Counted from the first letter of the stretch, positions 9,749-18,175 are shown. The stretch is 64,000 nucleotides of DNA from Mycolicibacterium mengxianglii (GCF_015710575.1 NZ_CP065373.1:4898001-4962000); one strand, 5' to 3'. The notes: generated by a model from the letters alone, not told the origin. Program-made: numbers and translations.

Positions 9749-9863
9749 GCTGCCAGCCACCCCGGCCACGCTGGGCCTTTTCCGTCAAACCGGGAGTTGC
9801 GCCCATTTATCCATGTCTCCCGCGATGGCCGCCCCGCCAGGTTCCGATGGCAAGATGGCCGCC

Positions 9864-10760
9864 ATGCCAGAGCTGAGTCGGCGCACTGTCCTGCGCGTGG
9901 GGGCCGGCGCTGCCGTCGGTGCTGCAAGCGCCTACACCCTGGGCGCGCTGTTACGGCCCGACCCCACCGTGGGTGCCCCGCCGGTGGCGATGACCTCTGT
10001 GGGTGCCCCGCTGGCACCGCCCCCACCGCTGGAGCCGGCCGCCGTGCCGGCGCCGACGATGGTGACGGGGTCGTTCGTGTCGGCGGCGCGCGGCGGGGTC
10101 GACACCAACTGGGCGATCGCCCGCCCGCCGGGACAGAGCGCCCCGCTACGTCCGCTGATCGCGTTACACGGCAAGGGCAGTGACGCCGCCACGGTGATGG
10201 CGGGCGGTGTTGAGCAGGGCCTGGCCGAGGCCGTCGCCGCCGGTCTGCCGCCGTTCGCGGTGGTGGCCGTCGACGGCGGCGGCAGCTACTGGCACAACCG
10301 TGCCTCCGGCGAGGACTCCGGGGCAATGGTGCTCGACGAGCTGATTCCGATGTTGGCCTCCCAGGGCCTGGACACCTCGCGGGTGGGGTTCCTCGGCTGG
10401 TCGATGGGCGGATACGGGGCGCTGCTGCTGGGCGCCCGTCTCGGTCCGGCGCGCACCGCGGCGATCTGTGCGGTCAGTCCCGCGTTGTGGTTGTCCTCTG
10501 GCGCTGCGGCTCCGGGGGCGTTCGACGGTGCCGACGACTACGCGGCCAACTCGGTGTGGGGTCTGCCGGCTCTGGCGTCGATCCCGATCCGGATCGACTG
10601 CGGTAACAGTGACCCGTTCTCCGAGGCGACACAGGAGTTCATCGCGGCGCTGCCGACGCCGCCCGCCGGTGGGTTCTCCCCCGGCGGTCACGACGGGTCT
10701 TACTGGAGTTCGCAGCTGCCGGCCGAACTCGCTTGGATCGCACCACTTCTGACTGCCTGA
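9864..10760 (+). CDS. Tat-exported alpha/beta hydrolase (esterase)
   Basis: 298 residues from ATG 9864 (ATG 9855 also possible). The N-terminus has a twin-arginine signal (LSRRTVLRVGAGAAVGAAS) followed by a Pro-rich linker (about 45-60), so the folded enzyme is probably exported. The core has an esterase-D/putative-esterase layout: ALHGKGS near residue 94, nucleophile elbow GWSMGG with Ser180, a late Asp in RIDCGNSDPF near 246, and His in FSPGGHDGSYW near 276. Substrate unknown; candidates are lipid or cell-envelope esters. Confidence 0.85.
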   Translation: MPELSRRTVLRVGAGAAVGAASAYTLGALLRPDPTVGAPPVAMTSVGAPLAPPPPLEPAAVPAPTMVTGSFVSAARGGVDTNWAIARPPGQSAPLRPLIALHGKGSDAATVMAGGVEQGLAEAVAAGLPPFAVVAVDGGGSYWHNRASGEDSGAMVLDELIPMLASQGLDTSRVGFLGWSMGGYGALLLGARLGPARTAAICAVSPALWLSSGAAAPGAFDGADDYAANSVWGLPALASIPIRIDCGNSDPFSEATQEFIAALPTPPAGGFSPGGHDGSYWSSQLPAELAWIAPLLTA

Positions 10761-10776
10761 CCATCCTGGGGGTTTT

Positions 10777-10803
10777 TCCTCAGCGAAACACTTCCGCTGA
10801 GGA
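10777..10803. repeat. Inverted repeat TCCTCAGCG / CGCTGAGGA
   Basis: Perfect 9-bp arms (10777-10785 and 10795-10803) with a 9-nt loop, directly behind the esterase gene and preceded by a short T run. It may be the esterase terminator or an operator for the following gene. Confidence 0.6.
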
Positions 10804-10868
10804 TTGTAACGTGGCTGTTCTGGCGGCATCTGGTCCGGGCCCGCATTCCTGCGGCTACTGTGGGCTCA

Positions 10869-10887
10869 TACCGTATGCATATCGGGA
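10869..10887. promoter_or_regulatory. Putative TetR operator (weaker copy), TACCGTATGCATATCGGGA
   Basis: Left half TACCGT is exact to the TACNGT-N7-ACNGTA motif found at seven other places in the window; the right half is TCGGGA. It lies 13 bp before the amidohydrolase start, overlapping the ribosome-binding region, so binding here would block the gene. Confidence 0.5.
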
Positions 10888-10900
10888 AGGGACACCAGCC

Positions 10901-12199
10901 GTGCACAAAGACGACATGATTTTGATTTCGGTGGATGATCACATCATCGAGCCGCCGGATATGTTCAAAAATCATCTGCCGGAGAAGTACAAGAATGAGG
11001 CGCCGCGGTTGGTGCACAATCCGGATGGTTCTGATACCTGGCAGTTCCGGGACACGGTGATCCCGAATGTGGCGCTCAATGCGGTGGCGGGCCGGCCGAA
11101 AGAGGAGTACGGGCTCGAACCTCAGGGCCTCGATGAGATCCGCAAGGGTTGTTATGACGCCGGTGAGCGGGTCAAGGACATGAACGCCGGCGGGGTGCTG
11201 GCCACGATGAACTTCCCGTCGTTCCCGGGGTTCGCGGCGCGGTTGTTCGCCACCGAGGATGCTGAGTTTTCGTTGGCGTTGGTGCAGGCCTACAACGACT
11301 GGCATATCGATGACTGGTGCGGGGCCCATCCGGGGCGGTTCATTCCGATGGCGATCCCGGCGATCTGGGATCCGGTGTTGGCTGCCGCGGAGGTGCGTCG
11401 GGTGGCTGACAAGGGGGTGCATTCGTTGACGTTCACCGAGAATCCGTCGACGTTGGGGTATCCGAGTTTTCATGATCTGGAGTACTGGAAGCCGCTGTGG
11501 GAGGCCCTCGTCGATACCGAGACGGTGATGAACGTCCACATCGGGTCCTCGGGGAAGTTGGCGATCACCGCCCCGGACGCGCCGATGGATGTGTTGATCA
11601 CGTTGCAGCCGATGAACATCGTCCAGGCCGCGGCGGATCTGTTGTGGTCAGCACCGATCAAGGCGTATCCGACGTTGAAGATCGCGTTGTCTGAGGGTGG
11701 GACGGGTTGGATTCCGTATTTCCTGGATCGGGTGGACCGTACCTATGAGATGCATTCGACGTGGACGCATCAGGACTTCGGGGGCAAGTTGCCGTCGGAG
11801 GTGTTCCGGGAGCATTTCATGACGTGTTTCATCTCCGATCCGGTCGGGGTGAAGAACCGGGATCTGATCGGTGTCGACAACATCTGTTGGGAGATGGATT
11901 ACCCGCACAGTGATTCGATGTGGCCCGGGGCCCCGGAAGAACTCATGGCGGTTTTTGACACCTATGAGGTCTCTGATACCGACATCAACAAGATCACCCA
12001 CGAAAACGCGATGCGCCTCTACCAGTTCGCTCCGTTTGACCACATCCCCAAAGAGCAGGCCACCGTCGGGGCGTTACGTAAAGCCGCCGAAGGCCACGAC
12101 GTGTCGGTGCGCGCCCTGTCCCACGAACGCACCGGCGAAAAAACCAGCTTCCAAGACTGGGCGGCACGACTGGATGACGCCCCAGTCGGCCAGAGATGA
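10901..12199 (+). CDS. Amidohydrolase_2 (ACMSD-like) metal-dependent hydrolase/decarboxylase
   Basis: 432 residues from GTG 10901, with GAAGGGA about 9 bases upstream. Family PF04909 TIM barrel: metal-ligand motif VDDHIIEP near residue 11, a mid-protein His in MNVHIGSSG near 209, and WEMDYPHSDS near 330. Relatives decarboxylate or hydrolyse carboxylated rings and occur repeatedly in actinobacterial catabolic clusters; two more members lie at 37.4 and 39.9 kb. The first two thirds of the gene use many T-ending codons (gat, aat, cat, ggt) unlike the C-ending usage around it, hinting at a different origin. A possible regulon operator precedes it. Confidence 0.88.
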   Translation: MHKDDMILISVDDHIIEPPDMFKNHLPEKYKNEAPRLVHNPDGSDTWQFRDTVIPNVALNAVAGRPKEEYGLEPQGLDEIRKGCYDAGERVKDMNAGGVLATMNFPSFPGFAARLFATEDAEFSLALVQAYNDWHIDDWCGAHPGRFIPMAIPAIWDPVLAAAEVRRVADKGVHSLTFTENPSTLGYPSFHDLEYWKPLWEALVDTETVMNVHIGSSGKLAITAPDAPMDVLITLQPMNIVQAAADLLWSAPIKAYPTLKIALSEGGTGWIPYFLDRVDRTYEMHSTWTHQDFGGKLPSEVFREHFMTCFISDPVGVKNRDLIGVDNICWEMDYPHSDSMWPGAPEELMAVFDTYEVSDTDINKITHENAMRLYQFAPFDHIPKEQATVGALRKAAEGHDVSVRALSHERTGEKTSFQDWAARLDDAPVGQR

Positions 12200-12272
12200 C
12201 CGGCGTGACTGAGCAATCAACGCCGGCGCATGGCCGGATCGTCGGCGGTTAGGCGTAGCCGATATCGCCCCG

Positions 12273-12401
12273 ATGCAGGAACACGTCGAGGGCACCGCCA
12301 TCGTCTCTTTGAGCATTCCCGCCAACGTGACGGCGACCTCGGGTAACACTTTGACGGTTGACGGGGATGAAACTCCCGAATCCTCTTTCACGCTGGTGTA
12401 A
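12273..12401 (+). pseudogene. Possible remnant or small ORF ahead of the PE-PPE-like gene
   Basis: A 42-codon frame from ATG 12273 reads as a secreted-protein tail (SLSIPANVTATSGNTLTVDG, ending in SSFTLV). The frame continues open for several codons upstream without a good start. No family is recognised and no ribosome-binding site is evident, so it may be the end of a decayed exported protein. It fills most of the 214-bp gap between genes. Confidence 0.25.
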
Positions 12402-12413
12402 GGGAAACGGACT

Positions 12414-13124
12414 ATGACGCGACTGACGATTGTCGTGATTGCGGTGACGATGCTGTTTGTCATGTCACCAGCGAAGGCACATGCCGAGGTCGACTATGGG
12501 GTGGGTTCCGGGGCGCGGGTCGGCGCGTTGGCCGGGGCGTTCAGTCCGCCGCAGTCGACGATGCGACAACTGCAAGGAAAGCCGTGTGCCGCGCCCAATG
12601 TGTGTGAGCCGGTGAATTACGCGAACTACGGCTCATTCCTGGGCGGGGATCTCGGCTTGATCAGCCTCAACGACGGCGTGGACAAACTCGACCATTGGAT
12701 TCGGACCACTCCGGGCCCGAAGATCGCCTTCGGCGCCTCTCTGGGCGCTTCGGTCATCTACAAGTGGCTGCGACTGCGTTCCTTCGACGAGACCGCACCT
12801 CCGCCGAGCGAATTGAGCTTCATCACCGACGGCGCCCCTGAACGCCGCGGTACCGGCTACGTCTACGCCGACCCCAGCGGGATGTACGACTATCGCGCGA
12901 ACGAGGGGTTCGGAATACCAGCTGACACCCCGTACCGCGTCGTGGACGTGTGCCGCAAGTGGGACGGCTGGTGCTACTGGATACCTGGTGACCAGCGCTC
13001 CGAAAACGGACGGAATCAACTGCACATCGACTACACACAAATCGACGTCAACGACCCGACGAACGAGATTTCCGTCGAGGGCAACGTGACCTACGTGCTG
13101 GTTCCGACCCCGGGATGGGGCTGA
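12414..13124 (+). CDS. Secreted PE-PPE-domain (PF08237) alpha/beta hydrolase, without PE/PPE part
   Basis: 236 residues, ATG 12414. A Sec signal peptide (MTRLTIVVIAVTMLFVMSP, cleavage likely after AHA near residue 24) precedes a compact domain resembling the PE-PPE serine-hydrolase domain of mycobacteria: ending-type block YGSFLGGDLG, GASLGA with candidate Ser109, then a Cys pair in VCRKWDGWCYW near residue 185. It lacks the N-terminal PE or PPE helices, so it would leave by Sec rather than type VII secretion. Tail-to-tail with the P450 gene. Confidence 0.72.
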   Translation: MTRLTIVVIAVTMLFVMSPAKAHAEVDYGVGSGARVGALAGAFSPPQSTMRQLQGKPCAAPNVCEPVNYANYGSFLGGDLGLISLNDGVDKLDHWIRTTPGPKIAFGASLGASVIYKWLRLRSFDETAPPPSELSFITDGAPERRGTGYVYADPSGMYDYRANEGFGIPADTPYRVVDVCRKWDGWCYWIPGDQRSENGRNQLHIDYTQIDVNDPTNEISVEGNVTYVLVPTPGWG

Positions 13125-13146
13125 ATCCGACCGATCCGCAGAGTGG

Positions 13147-14376
13147 TCAGCGCAGTGAGTAGCGGATCGGCAGGTGTTTGAGCCCGCCGACGAACGTGGT
13201 GGCGACGTGCTGAGGCACTCCGGCGAGTTCCACGGACTCGAGCCGGGGCAACAGTTCGGCGAAAAAGCTGTTGACCTCCATCCGTGCCAGCGCCGCCCCC
13301 AGGCAGAAATGCACGCCGTAGCCAAAAGCTATGTGCTTGTTGGGATCACGGCCGATGTCGAAGCGGAACGGCTCATCGAACACTTCTTCGTCCCGATTGC
13401 CCGACACGTACGACAGCAGCACCGATTCCCCGGCGGAGATCCGCACGCCACGAATGTCGTAGTCCTGCTGCGCAGTTCGCATGAACTCCTTGACCGGTGT
13501 CGTCCACCGGATCATCTCCTCGACGGCCAGCGGCATCAGGCTCATGTCATTCTTCAGCCGCGCCAGCTGATCGGGATGTTCGATCAACGCGCACATTCCG
13601 CCGGAGATGCTGGCGCTGGTGGTGTCGTGGCCGGCCGCGGCGATGATCGCGTAGTACGACACCGTGTCGATGTCGGACAGGGGTTCTCCGTTGATGCGGG
13701 CGTTCGAAATCGTCGAAGCGAGGTCGTCGGTCGGTTTTTCCCGCCGGGACGCCGTCAGCGCGGTGAAGTACTGGAACATCTCCAGCAGGGCGGTCATCTG
13801 CTCGCCCTCATCGCGTTTGAACTCGTCGTCGTCGCTACCGAAGAGTTCCTGGGTGAGCTTGAGCATCAACGGGAAATCCGCCTCGGGCACCCCCAGTAGC
13901 GACATGATCATGTACAGCGGGTAGTTGACCGCGACTTGTTGGACGAAGTCACACTCGGGGCCTTCGCTGACCATCTTGTCGACGAAGTTCTCGGCGAGCT
14001 CCTGTGACCGAGTTTTCAATGCGCGCATCGCCTTCGGACGGAACCAGTTGGTGCCGATCGCGCGTAGGTCACGGTGATCGGGGTCGTCCATGTGGATCAA
14101 GGTGCGGATGCCGACACCGGCTTGCAGCTCATCGTTGGCCTTGGTCACCAGGACCGGTCGCGGGGAGTTGGTGAAGACGTTGTTGGCGCGCTCGATCTCC
14201 ATGATGTCGGCATGCTTGGTGACGGCCCAGAACGGCGCATACTCAGGCGCCTCCACCAGCGACACCGGCGCGGTCGCCCGCAGCTGCGCCAACGCGGCGT
14301 GCAACCGCACTTCGTCGGTGTAGGCGGCGGGATCAGCGAGCATCGCCCCGGCGGATTCGATCGTCGGATTGCCCAC
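13147..14376 (-). CDS. Cytochrome P450
   Basis: 409 residues from GTG 14376, preceded by AAGGGGG; the frame stays open 90 bp further but the shorter form has the normal length and ribosome-binding site. I-helix AAAGHDTTSAS near residue 245, ExxR in VEEMIRW near 285, and haem-binding FGYGVHFCLGAALARME with the Cys ligand near 355. The N-terminal part (VRLHAALAQLRATAPVSLVE) is like CYP enzymes of the CYP188/steroid-type actinobacterial group, but the family cannot be assigned by eye. A copy of the window's 19-bp operator motif lies about 40-60 bp upstream. Electron-transfer partners are not adjacent. Confidence 0.93.
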   Translation of the reverse strand: MGNPTIESAGAMLADPAAYTDEVRLHAALAQLRATAPVSLVEAPEYAPFWAVTKHADIMEIERANNVFTNSPRPVLVTKANDELQAGVGIRTLIHMDDPDHRDLRAIGTNWFRPKAMRALKTRSQELAENFVDKMVSEGPECDFVQQVAVNYPLYMIMSLLGVPEADFPLMLKLTQELFGSDDDEFKRDEGEQMTALLEMFQYFTALTASRREKPTDDLASTISNARINGEPLSDIDTVSYYAIIAAAGHDTTSASISGGMCALIEHPDQLARLKNDMSLMPLAVEEMIRWTTPVKEFMRTAQQDYDIRGVRISAGESVLLSYVSGNRDEEVFDEPFRFDIGRDPNKHIAFGYGVHFCLGAALARMEVNSFFAELLPRLESVELAGVPQHVATTFVGGLKHLPIRYSLR

Positions 14377-14415
14377 TACGCCCCCTTGTTTTCCCACCAA
14401 GGACTTCGGTGCCGT

Positions 14416-14434
14416 CACAGTAACATCTGCGGTA
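14416..14434. promoter_or_regulatory. Putative TetR operator upstream of P450 gene
   Basis: Reading from the minus strand: TACCGCAGATGTTACTGTG, matching TACNGT-N7-ACNGTA at 10 of 12 defined or partly defined positions and sharing TTACCG-N6-TTACTGT exactly with the copy at 51.2 kb. It lies between the divergent P450 and lipocalin-like genes. Confidence 0.6.
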
Positions 14435-14517
14435 AGCAATTCAGTATCACTGAAGGCCCGGTCCATCTGGCTCGCCGCCGAACGAGTAACCCAGCCCCGC
14501 GAAAACGAAGGATCCGA

Positions 14518-14964
14518 ATGTCACTACCCCGCACCATGATTCTCGGCGCCTGGGAACTGGTTGCTTTCCAGTCCCGCGATGTCGCCACCACGGAGATCCG
14601 GTATCCGCTCGGGCAGCGGCCGCGGGGCCTGATCCTCTACACCGACGACGGGTTCATGTCGGCGCAGCTGGCACCGGAGAACACCGAAGCCGGCACCGAG
14701 ATCGACGGGTACATCGCCTACAGCGGGCCCTTTCATGTCGATGAAGCCGCCTCGACGGTGCGCCATGACGTGCAGATGGCGTCAATGCCGGAGCTGCTGG
14801 CGCAACCACAACTGCGGGAGGCCGCGATTGTGGATGACACGCTGACGCTATCGGCGGTGATGACCGATTCCACCGGCTCCACCACCCGCAGCACGCTGAC
14901 GTGGCGCCGTCCGGCGCGGAGACACCAGGACCAGGCCCGTCCCATTTCGAGACCGAAGGGGTGA
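14518..14964 (+). CDS. Lipocalin-like domain protein (PF13924-type)
   Basis: 148 residues from ATG 14518, with GAAGGA upstream. The sequence has the lipocalin-5 pattern: an initial GAWELVAFQSRD, then PRGLILYTDDGFMSAQL near residue 40, and IAYSGPFHVDE near 78, with alternating beta-strand spacing. Such small proteins accompany catabolic clusters in actinobacteria and are thought to bind hydrophobic intermediates; some relatives are cyclases. It diverges from the P450 and may belong to the same regulon. Confidence 0.75.
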   Translation: MSLPRTMILGAWELVAFQSRDVATTEIRYPLGQRPRGLILYTDDGFMSAQLAPENTEAGTEIDGYIAYSGPFHVDEAASTVRHDVQMASMPELLAQPQLREAAIVDDTLTLSAVMTDSTGSTTRSTLTWRRPARRHQDQARPISRPKG

Positions 14965-15070
14965 AAGGGGCCGACGCGTCGACGGCGGTGCGTACCCTGC
15001 TCACGACGAGGGCGCCCAGAGAACGACCGGATCACCGCCGCTCGAACGTCTTGCGGAAGGAGCCTCCGAG

Positions 15071-15832
15071 ATGACCAGCATTTTGGCGGGGAAGATCATC
15101 GTGGTCGCCGGTGCCGGCGGCATCGGCGATGCACTGGCGACCCGCTACGCCGGTGATGGCGCCCGAGTCGTGGTCGGTGATCTCGACGGCGATCACGCGA
15201 CCGAGCTGGCCAGTCGGATCGATCCCACCGGAGAGCGGGTGGTCGGCACCGGACTGGACGGGACCGACGAGGAGTCCGTGGCCGCGCTGGTCGCGCTGGC
15301 GATGTCGAGATACGGGGCGCTGCACGGTTTTCACGCCAATTTCGCCAACTTCGCCGATGGGTTGTCCACCGCCGGGGTCGACCTGCCGCTGGAAGATTTC
15401 GACCAGGTGATGAACGTCAATGCGCGCGGGTATTTCCTGTGCTCGCGCCATGCGGTACCCGCCATCGTCGAATCGGGCGGCGGCTCCATCGTCTACACCT
15501 CGTCGGCCGCGGCACACATGCCCAGCCCCGTCCGCGTCGCGTACGCGATGAGCAAGGCCGCGGTGCACGCCCTCATGCGCACCGTCGCCACCCGCTACGG
15601 GCCCAAAGGTGTTCGTGCCAACGCCATCACCCCGGGCCTGATTTTGCACGACCGACTTCCCGAACTGCCTGAGTCACTGGTGGCCTCGGCGAAGGCGACG
15701 ACCCCGATCAAGAGCCGGCTCGGGATGCCTGAGGACATCGCCGCCATGGGCTCGTTCCTGATGTCCGACGACGCCGGCTACCTCACCGGTCAGGTGATCG
15801 CGGTCGACGGCGGCGGGAGCATGCGTCCCTGA
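15071..15832 (+). CDS. SDR-family oxidoreductase
   Basis: 253 residues; ATG 15071 follows GGAAGGAG. Cofactor motif is VAGAGGIGDALA (residues 12-23), with DLDG near 38 suggesting NAD(H). Catalytic Ser in YTSSAAAHM near 142 and YAMSK near 157-161 are present. The structural NNAG motif normally near residue 85 is replaced by HANFANF, which is unusual. Substrate unknown; probably a hydroxy/keto intermediate of a neighbouring catabolic route. Convergent with the next gene, 4 bp apart. Confidence 0.88.
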   Translation: MTSILAGKIIVVAGAGGIGDALATRYAGDGARVVVGDLDGDHATELASRIDPTGERVVGTGLDGTDEESVAALVALAMSRYGALHGFHANFANFADGLSTAGVDLPLEDFDQVMNVNARGYFLCSRHAVPAIVESGGGSIVYTSSAAAHMPSPVRVAYAMSKAAVHALMRTVATRYGPKGVRANAITPGLILHDRLPELPESLVASAKATTPIKSRLGMPEDIAAMGSFLMSDDAGYLTGQVIAVDGGGSMRP

Positions 15833-15836
15833 CGTC

Positions 15837-16880
15837 TCACACCGTCCGGCGGTACTCCGCGACGATCGGTTCCAGTTCATCAGGGGTGGCGCCGTGCATG
15901 ATCACGGCGTCGGCGCCGTAGTCGAACTCCTTGCGAATACGTGCGACGCACTGTGCGGCCGAGCCGGTGGCAGAGGGCTCCAACCACTCGTCCGGAAGCA
16001 GGGTGGCGATGTGCTCGATCTGCTCGGCACTGGCCTTGTGGTCGATTCCGCCGGGTATCGACTGGACAACTGCGTCGCCACGGAACCGTTCCAGCACAGC
16101 GGGATCCCAGCCGTTGGTGGTCACCATCAGCTCGCCGTAGCCTTGCAGATACGTGGCCAGCCGGGCGACGGTTTTCTTCAGCCGCAGCTCCTCGGGCAGG
16201 TGGTCGCCGACCGTCGCGAAGCAGGACCACACCTTGACCGAAGCCGGGTCACGGCCCGCCTGCTCGGCAGCCGTCTTGACCGTCTTGACGGCCCGCTGCA
16301 ACGTCTCCGGGGTGAAATAGGTGTGCAGGATGACGTCATCGAACGCGCGGCCGCCCAGCGCCAGAGTGTTGGGCCCGAAGGCCACCAGTCCCAGGCGGAT
16401 GTCCTCGTCGAAATCGGGGTCCAGGAACAGCACCGGATACTTCCCGAGGGGGCCGTCGTGGTCGAAGATCAGTTCGCCGTGCCACAACCGGCGCATCACC
16501 TGCGCGAAGTCCTCCATCTGCGCCGTGGTCACCGTGGGCACCCCGAAGGCCCCGTACATCGCAGCGATGCCGCGACCGATGCCGAGAGTGAAGCGGCCTT
16601 TCGACAATCGGTGCATGGTGGTGGCCCAGGACCCGGTGATCAACGGGTGGCGGGTGTTGTGGTTTGTTGCCGCGGTCGCGATCTGCATCCGCTCGGTCAC
16701 CGCGCACGCCGCGCCGACCAGAGAGGACGCCTCTTTGACGTTCCAGCGTTCGGAGATGAATGCCGTTCCGAAACCCAGTTGTTCGCCGCGCCGGGCCTCG
16801 TCCATCAGCGTCGCGGGGCCCTCGCCGCCGGCTCCGGCCAGCAGGTAGTAGCCGAGCTCGTCGAGTACGCGATCGGTCAA
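15837..16880 (-). CDS. LLM-class (luciferase-like) F420-dependent oxidoreductase
   Basis: 347 residues, ATG 16880. TIM-barrel luciferase-like fold: FISERWNVKEASSLVGAACAVTERM (residues about 40-65), TRHPLITGSWATTMHRLSKGRFTLGIGRG (about 76-105), and a late SATGSAAQCVARI near 305. This is the actinobacterial F420-type family; the flavin versus F420 choice cannot be proven here, but mycobacteria use F420 in most members. Its start overlaps the stop of the NTF2-like gene upstream (ATGA), so the pair is translationally coupled. Confidence 0.88.
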   Translation of the reverse strand: MTDRVLDELGYYLLAGAGGEGPATLMDEARRGEQLGFGTAFISERWNVKEASSLVGAACAVTERMQIATAATNHNTRHPLITGSWATTMHRLSKGRFTLGIGRGIAAMYGAFGVPTVTTAQMEDFAQVMRRLWHGELIFDHDGPLGKYPVLFLDPDFDEDIRLGLVAFGPNTLALGGRAFDDVILHTYFTPETLQRAVKTVKTAAEQAGRDPASVKVWSCFATVGDHLPEELRLKKTVARLATYLQGYGELMVTTNGWDPAVLERFRGDAVVQSIPGGIDHKASAEQIEHIATLLPDEWLEPSATGSAAQCVARIRKEFDYGADAVIMHGATPDELEPIVAEYRRTV

Positions 16881-17281
16881 TTCCAGACTCCTTGTTTGTA
16901 GCCGCAGTTGTAGACCTCGGCGATCTGCCCCGCCACCACGCGGAACACCTCCATGCTGGCAATGACCACCGCCGATCCGTCGGTGTTGGTCATCGTCGAT
17001 TCATAGACGATCGTCACGTGTTCGTCGTCGTCGCCGGCGACCACGACGTTGAGTTTGAACTGGATATCGTCGAACGCTTGACACAGATCGAGCACCCGCT
17101 GCACTGCCTGCGCCCGGGTCAACACGTGCGACTCACCCACATCGTGGCGAATAACGTTGTCGGCGAACAGCTCCGGAGCCAGATCGAAGTCGCGTTGGTT
17201 CCACACCTGCAGGTTGTACAACTCCACGACCTCACGTGCCGAGCGCGCGCTGGGTACCGGGGGAACCGCGGTGGGCGTCAT
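16877..17281 (-). CDS. NTF2-like (SnoaL/DUF4440-type) protein
   Basis: 134 residues from ATG 17281, which sits five bases after a perfect AGGAGGT; the longer open frame upstream is antisense to the TetR gene and rejected. The cone-shaped NTF2 fold is indicated by EVVELYNLQVWNQRDFDLAPELFADNVIRHD (about 17-47) and ASMEVFRVVAGQIAEVYN (about 107-126). Members act as small-substrate isomerases, hydrolases or binding proteins. First gene of a two-gene unit with the LLM oxidoreductase, divergent from a TetR gene. Confidence 0.85.
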   Translation of the reverse strand: MTPTAVPPVPSARSAREVVELYNLQVWNQRDFDLAPELFADNVIRHDVGESHVLTRAQAVQRVLDLCQAFDDIQFKLNVVVAGDDDEHVTIVYESTMTNTDGSAVVIASMEVFRVVAGQIAEVYNCGYKQGVWN

Positions 17282-17302
17282 CGTTGACCTCCTGTGCCAC
17301 TG

Positions 17303-17321
17303 GACAACGAAGTTAGTTGTC
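17303..17321. promoter_or_regulatory. Putative TetR operator GACAACGAAGTTAGTTGTC
   Basis: Inverted repeat GACAAC/GTTGTC with a 7-bp spacer, in the 59-bp gap between the divergent NTF2-like and TetR genes, immediately upstream of a -10-like TAATAT. Size and place fit an autoregulatory TetR operator controlling both directions. Confidence 0.65.
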
Positions 17322-17328
17322 GACCGTC

Positions 17329-17334
17329 TAATAT
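17329..17334 (+). promoter_or_regulatory. -10 element TAATAT for leaderless TetR transcript
   Basis: TAATAT ends six bases before the GTG start of the TetR gene and no ribosome-binding site lies between them, the standard arrangement for leaderless mycobacterial mRNAs. Confidence 0.6.
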
Positions 17335-17340
17335 GCAAGG

Positions 17341-17958
17341 GTGCCCACTCCCGTCCGCGGGCTTTCGCAACCGGAGCGCGTCGAGGTCTCGGCCCGTCGC
17401 CTGCTGCAGGCCGCCGCCCAGCTGATTGTCGAGAAGGGTTGGGAGGCAACCACAGCCGCAGAGATCGGCCGACGCGCGGGGTACAGCAGGACGATGGTGC
17501 ACGCCCGCTACGGTGGTAAAGACGCCATTCTGGACGCCTTCCTACACGAGTACGTCAGTCGACTCGATCCCGGTCCGCAACCCGATACCCTCGGGCTGCA
17601 GCAGGTGCTGGCACATTTCGACCGGATCTGTGACCTGCACACCGCCGATCCCGAGTTGCTGCGTGCCATGTTCGTGGCGACCTTCGAGGCCGTGAAGACC
17701 ACGTCCCCGCTCCGGGAACGGGTGCACGCACAGCTGCGGAACGCGGCTACACAGGTGGAGGCAGGACTGCGCGCCGGCATCCATGACGGTTCCATTCGCC
17801 ATGACATCGACGTCCGTGCTGCCGTCGACGACATCACCTCAGCAGTGTTCGGTGCCGGGTTTCAATGGGTGGTGGCGACCGACGACCATGATCTCGAGCA
17901 AGAGATCGGCGCGGTCCGAGACCGGGTCATTCGCGACTACGCGCACCCCGCGCAGTAG
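17341..17958 (+). CDS. TetR-family regulator (divergent from NTF2/LLM pair)
   Basis: 205 residues, GTG 17341, apparently leaderless. N-terminal helix-turn-helix ARRLLQAAAQLIVEKGWEATTAAEIGRRAGYSRTMVHARYGGKDAILDAFL (about 18-68) is typical. The helical ligand domain follows, ending in DRVIRDYAHPAQ. The inverted repeat in the divergent gap is its likely operator, so it probably represses the NTF2-like/F420-type oxidoreductase unit and itself. Confidence 0.9.
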   Translation: MPTPVRGLSQPERVEVSARRLLQAAAQLIVEKGWEATTAAEIGRRAGYSRTMVHARYGGKDAILDAFLHEYVSRLDPGPQPDTLGLQQVLAHFDRICDLHTADPELLRAMFVATFEAVKTTSPLRERVHAQLRNAATQVEAGLRAGIHDGSIRHDIDVRAAVDDITSAVFGAGFQWVVATDDHDLEQEIGAVRDRVIRDYAHPAQ

Positions 17959-18139
17959 CCCCGGCACGCGCCGGGTCGCATCCCGACAGTGGGGATCGAC
18001 GCTACGAACAACCTGAGCGCATCCCGCACAACACATTTAGTTCTGAGCCCGTTACCCGGCCGCGCGCGCCGACGTCAAACTCGCAGCCGTTAACAAATGC
18101 GGGCACTTGGGGTAACACATCGGAAATATCGCCACCCTC

Positions 18140-18146
18140 TAATACT
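18140..18146 (+). promoter_or_regulatory. -10-like element TAATACT of the ureide operon
   Basis: The AT-rich TAATACT is the only good -10 candidate in the 190-bp gap and sits directly before the GntR-type palindrome. Confidence 0.45.
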
Positions 18147-18152
18147 CGGCAT

Positions 18153-18175
18153 GCGTTGTATACAGGACACAACGC
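18153..18175. promoter_or_regulatory. Putative GntR/FCD operator (TGTATACA inside GCGTTGT/ACAACGC repeat)
   Basis: Contains the 8-bp palindrome TGTATACA (18157-18164), like FCD-type GntR sites built on GTATAC, nested in a wider inverted repeat GCGTTGT (18153-18159) and ACAACGC (18169-18175). It overlaps the expected transcription start of the operon whose own GntR gene is at 26.1 kb. Confidence 0.6.
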
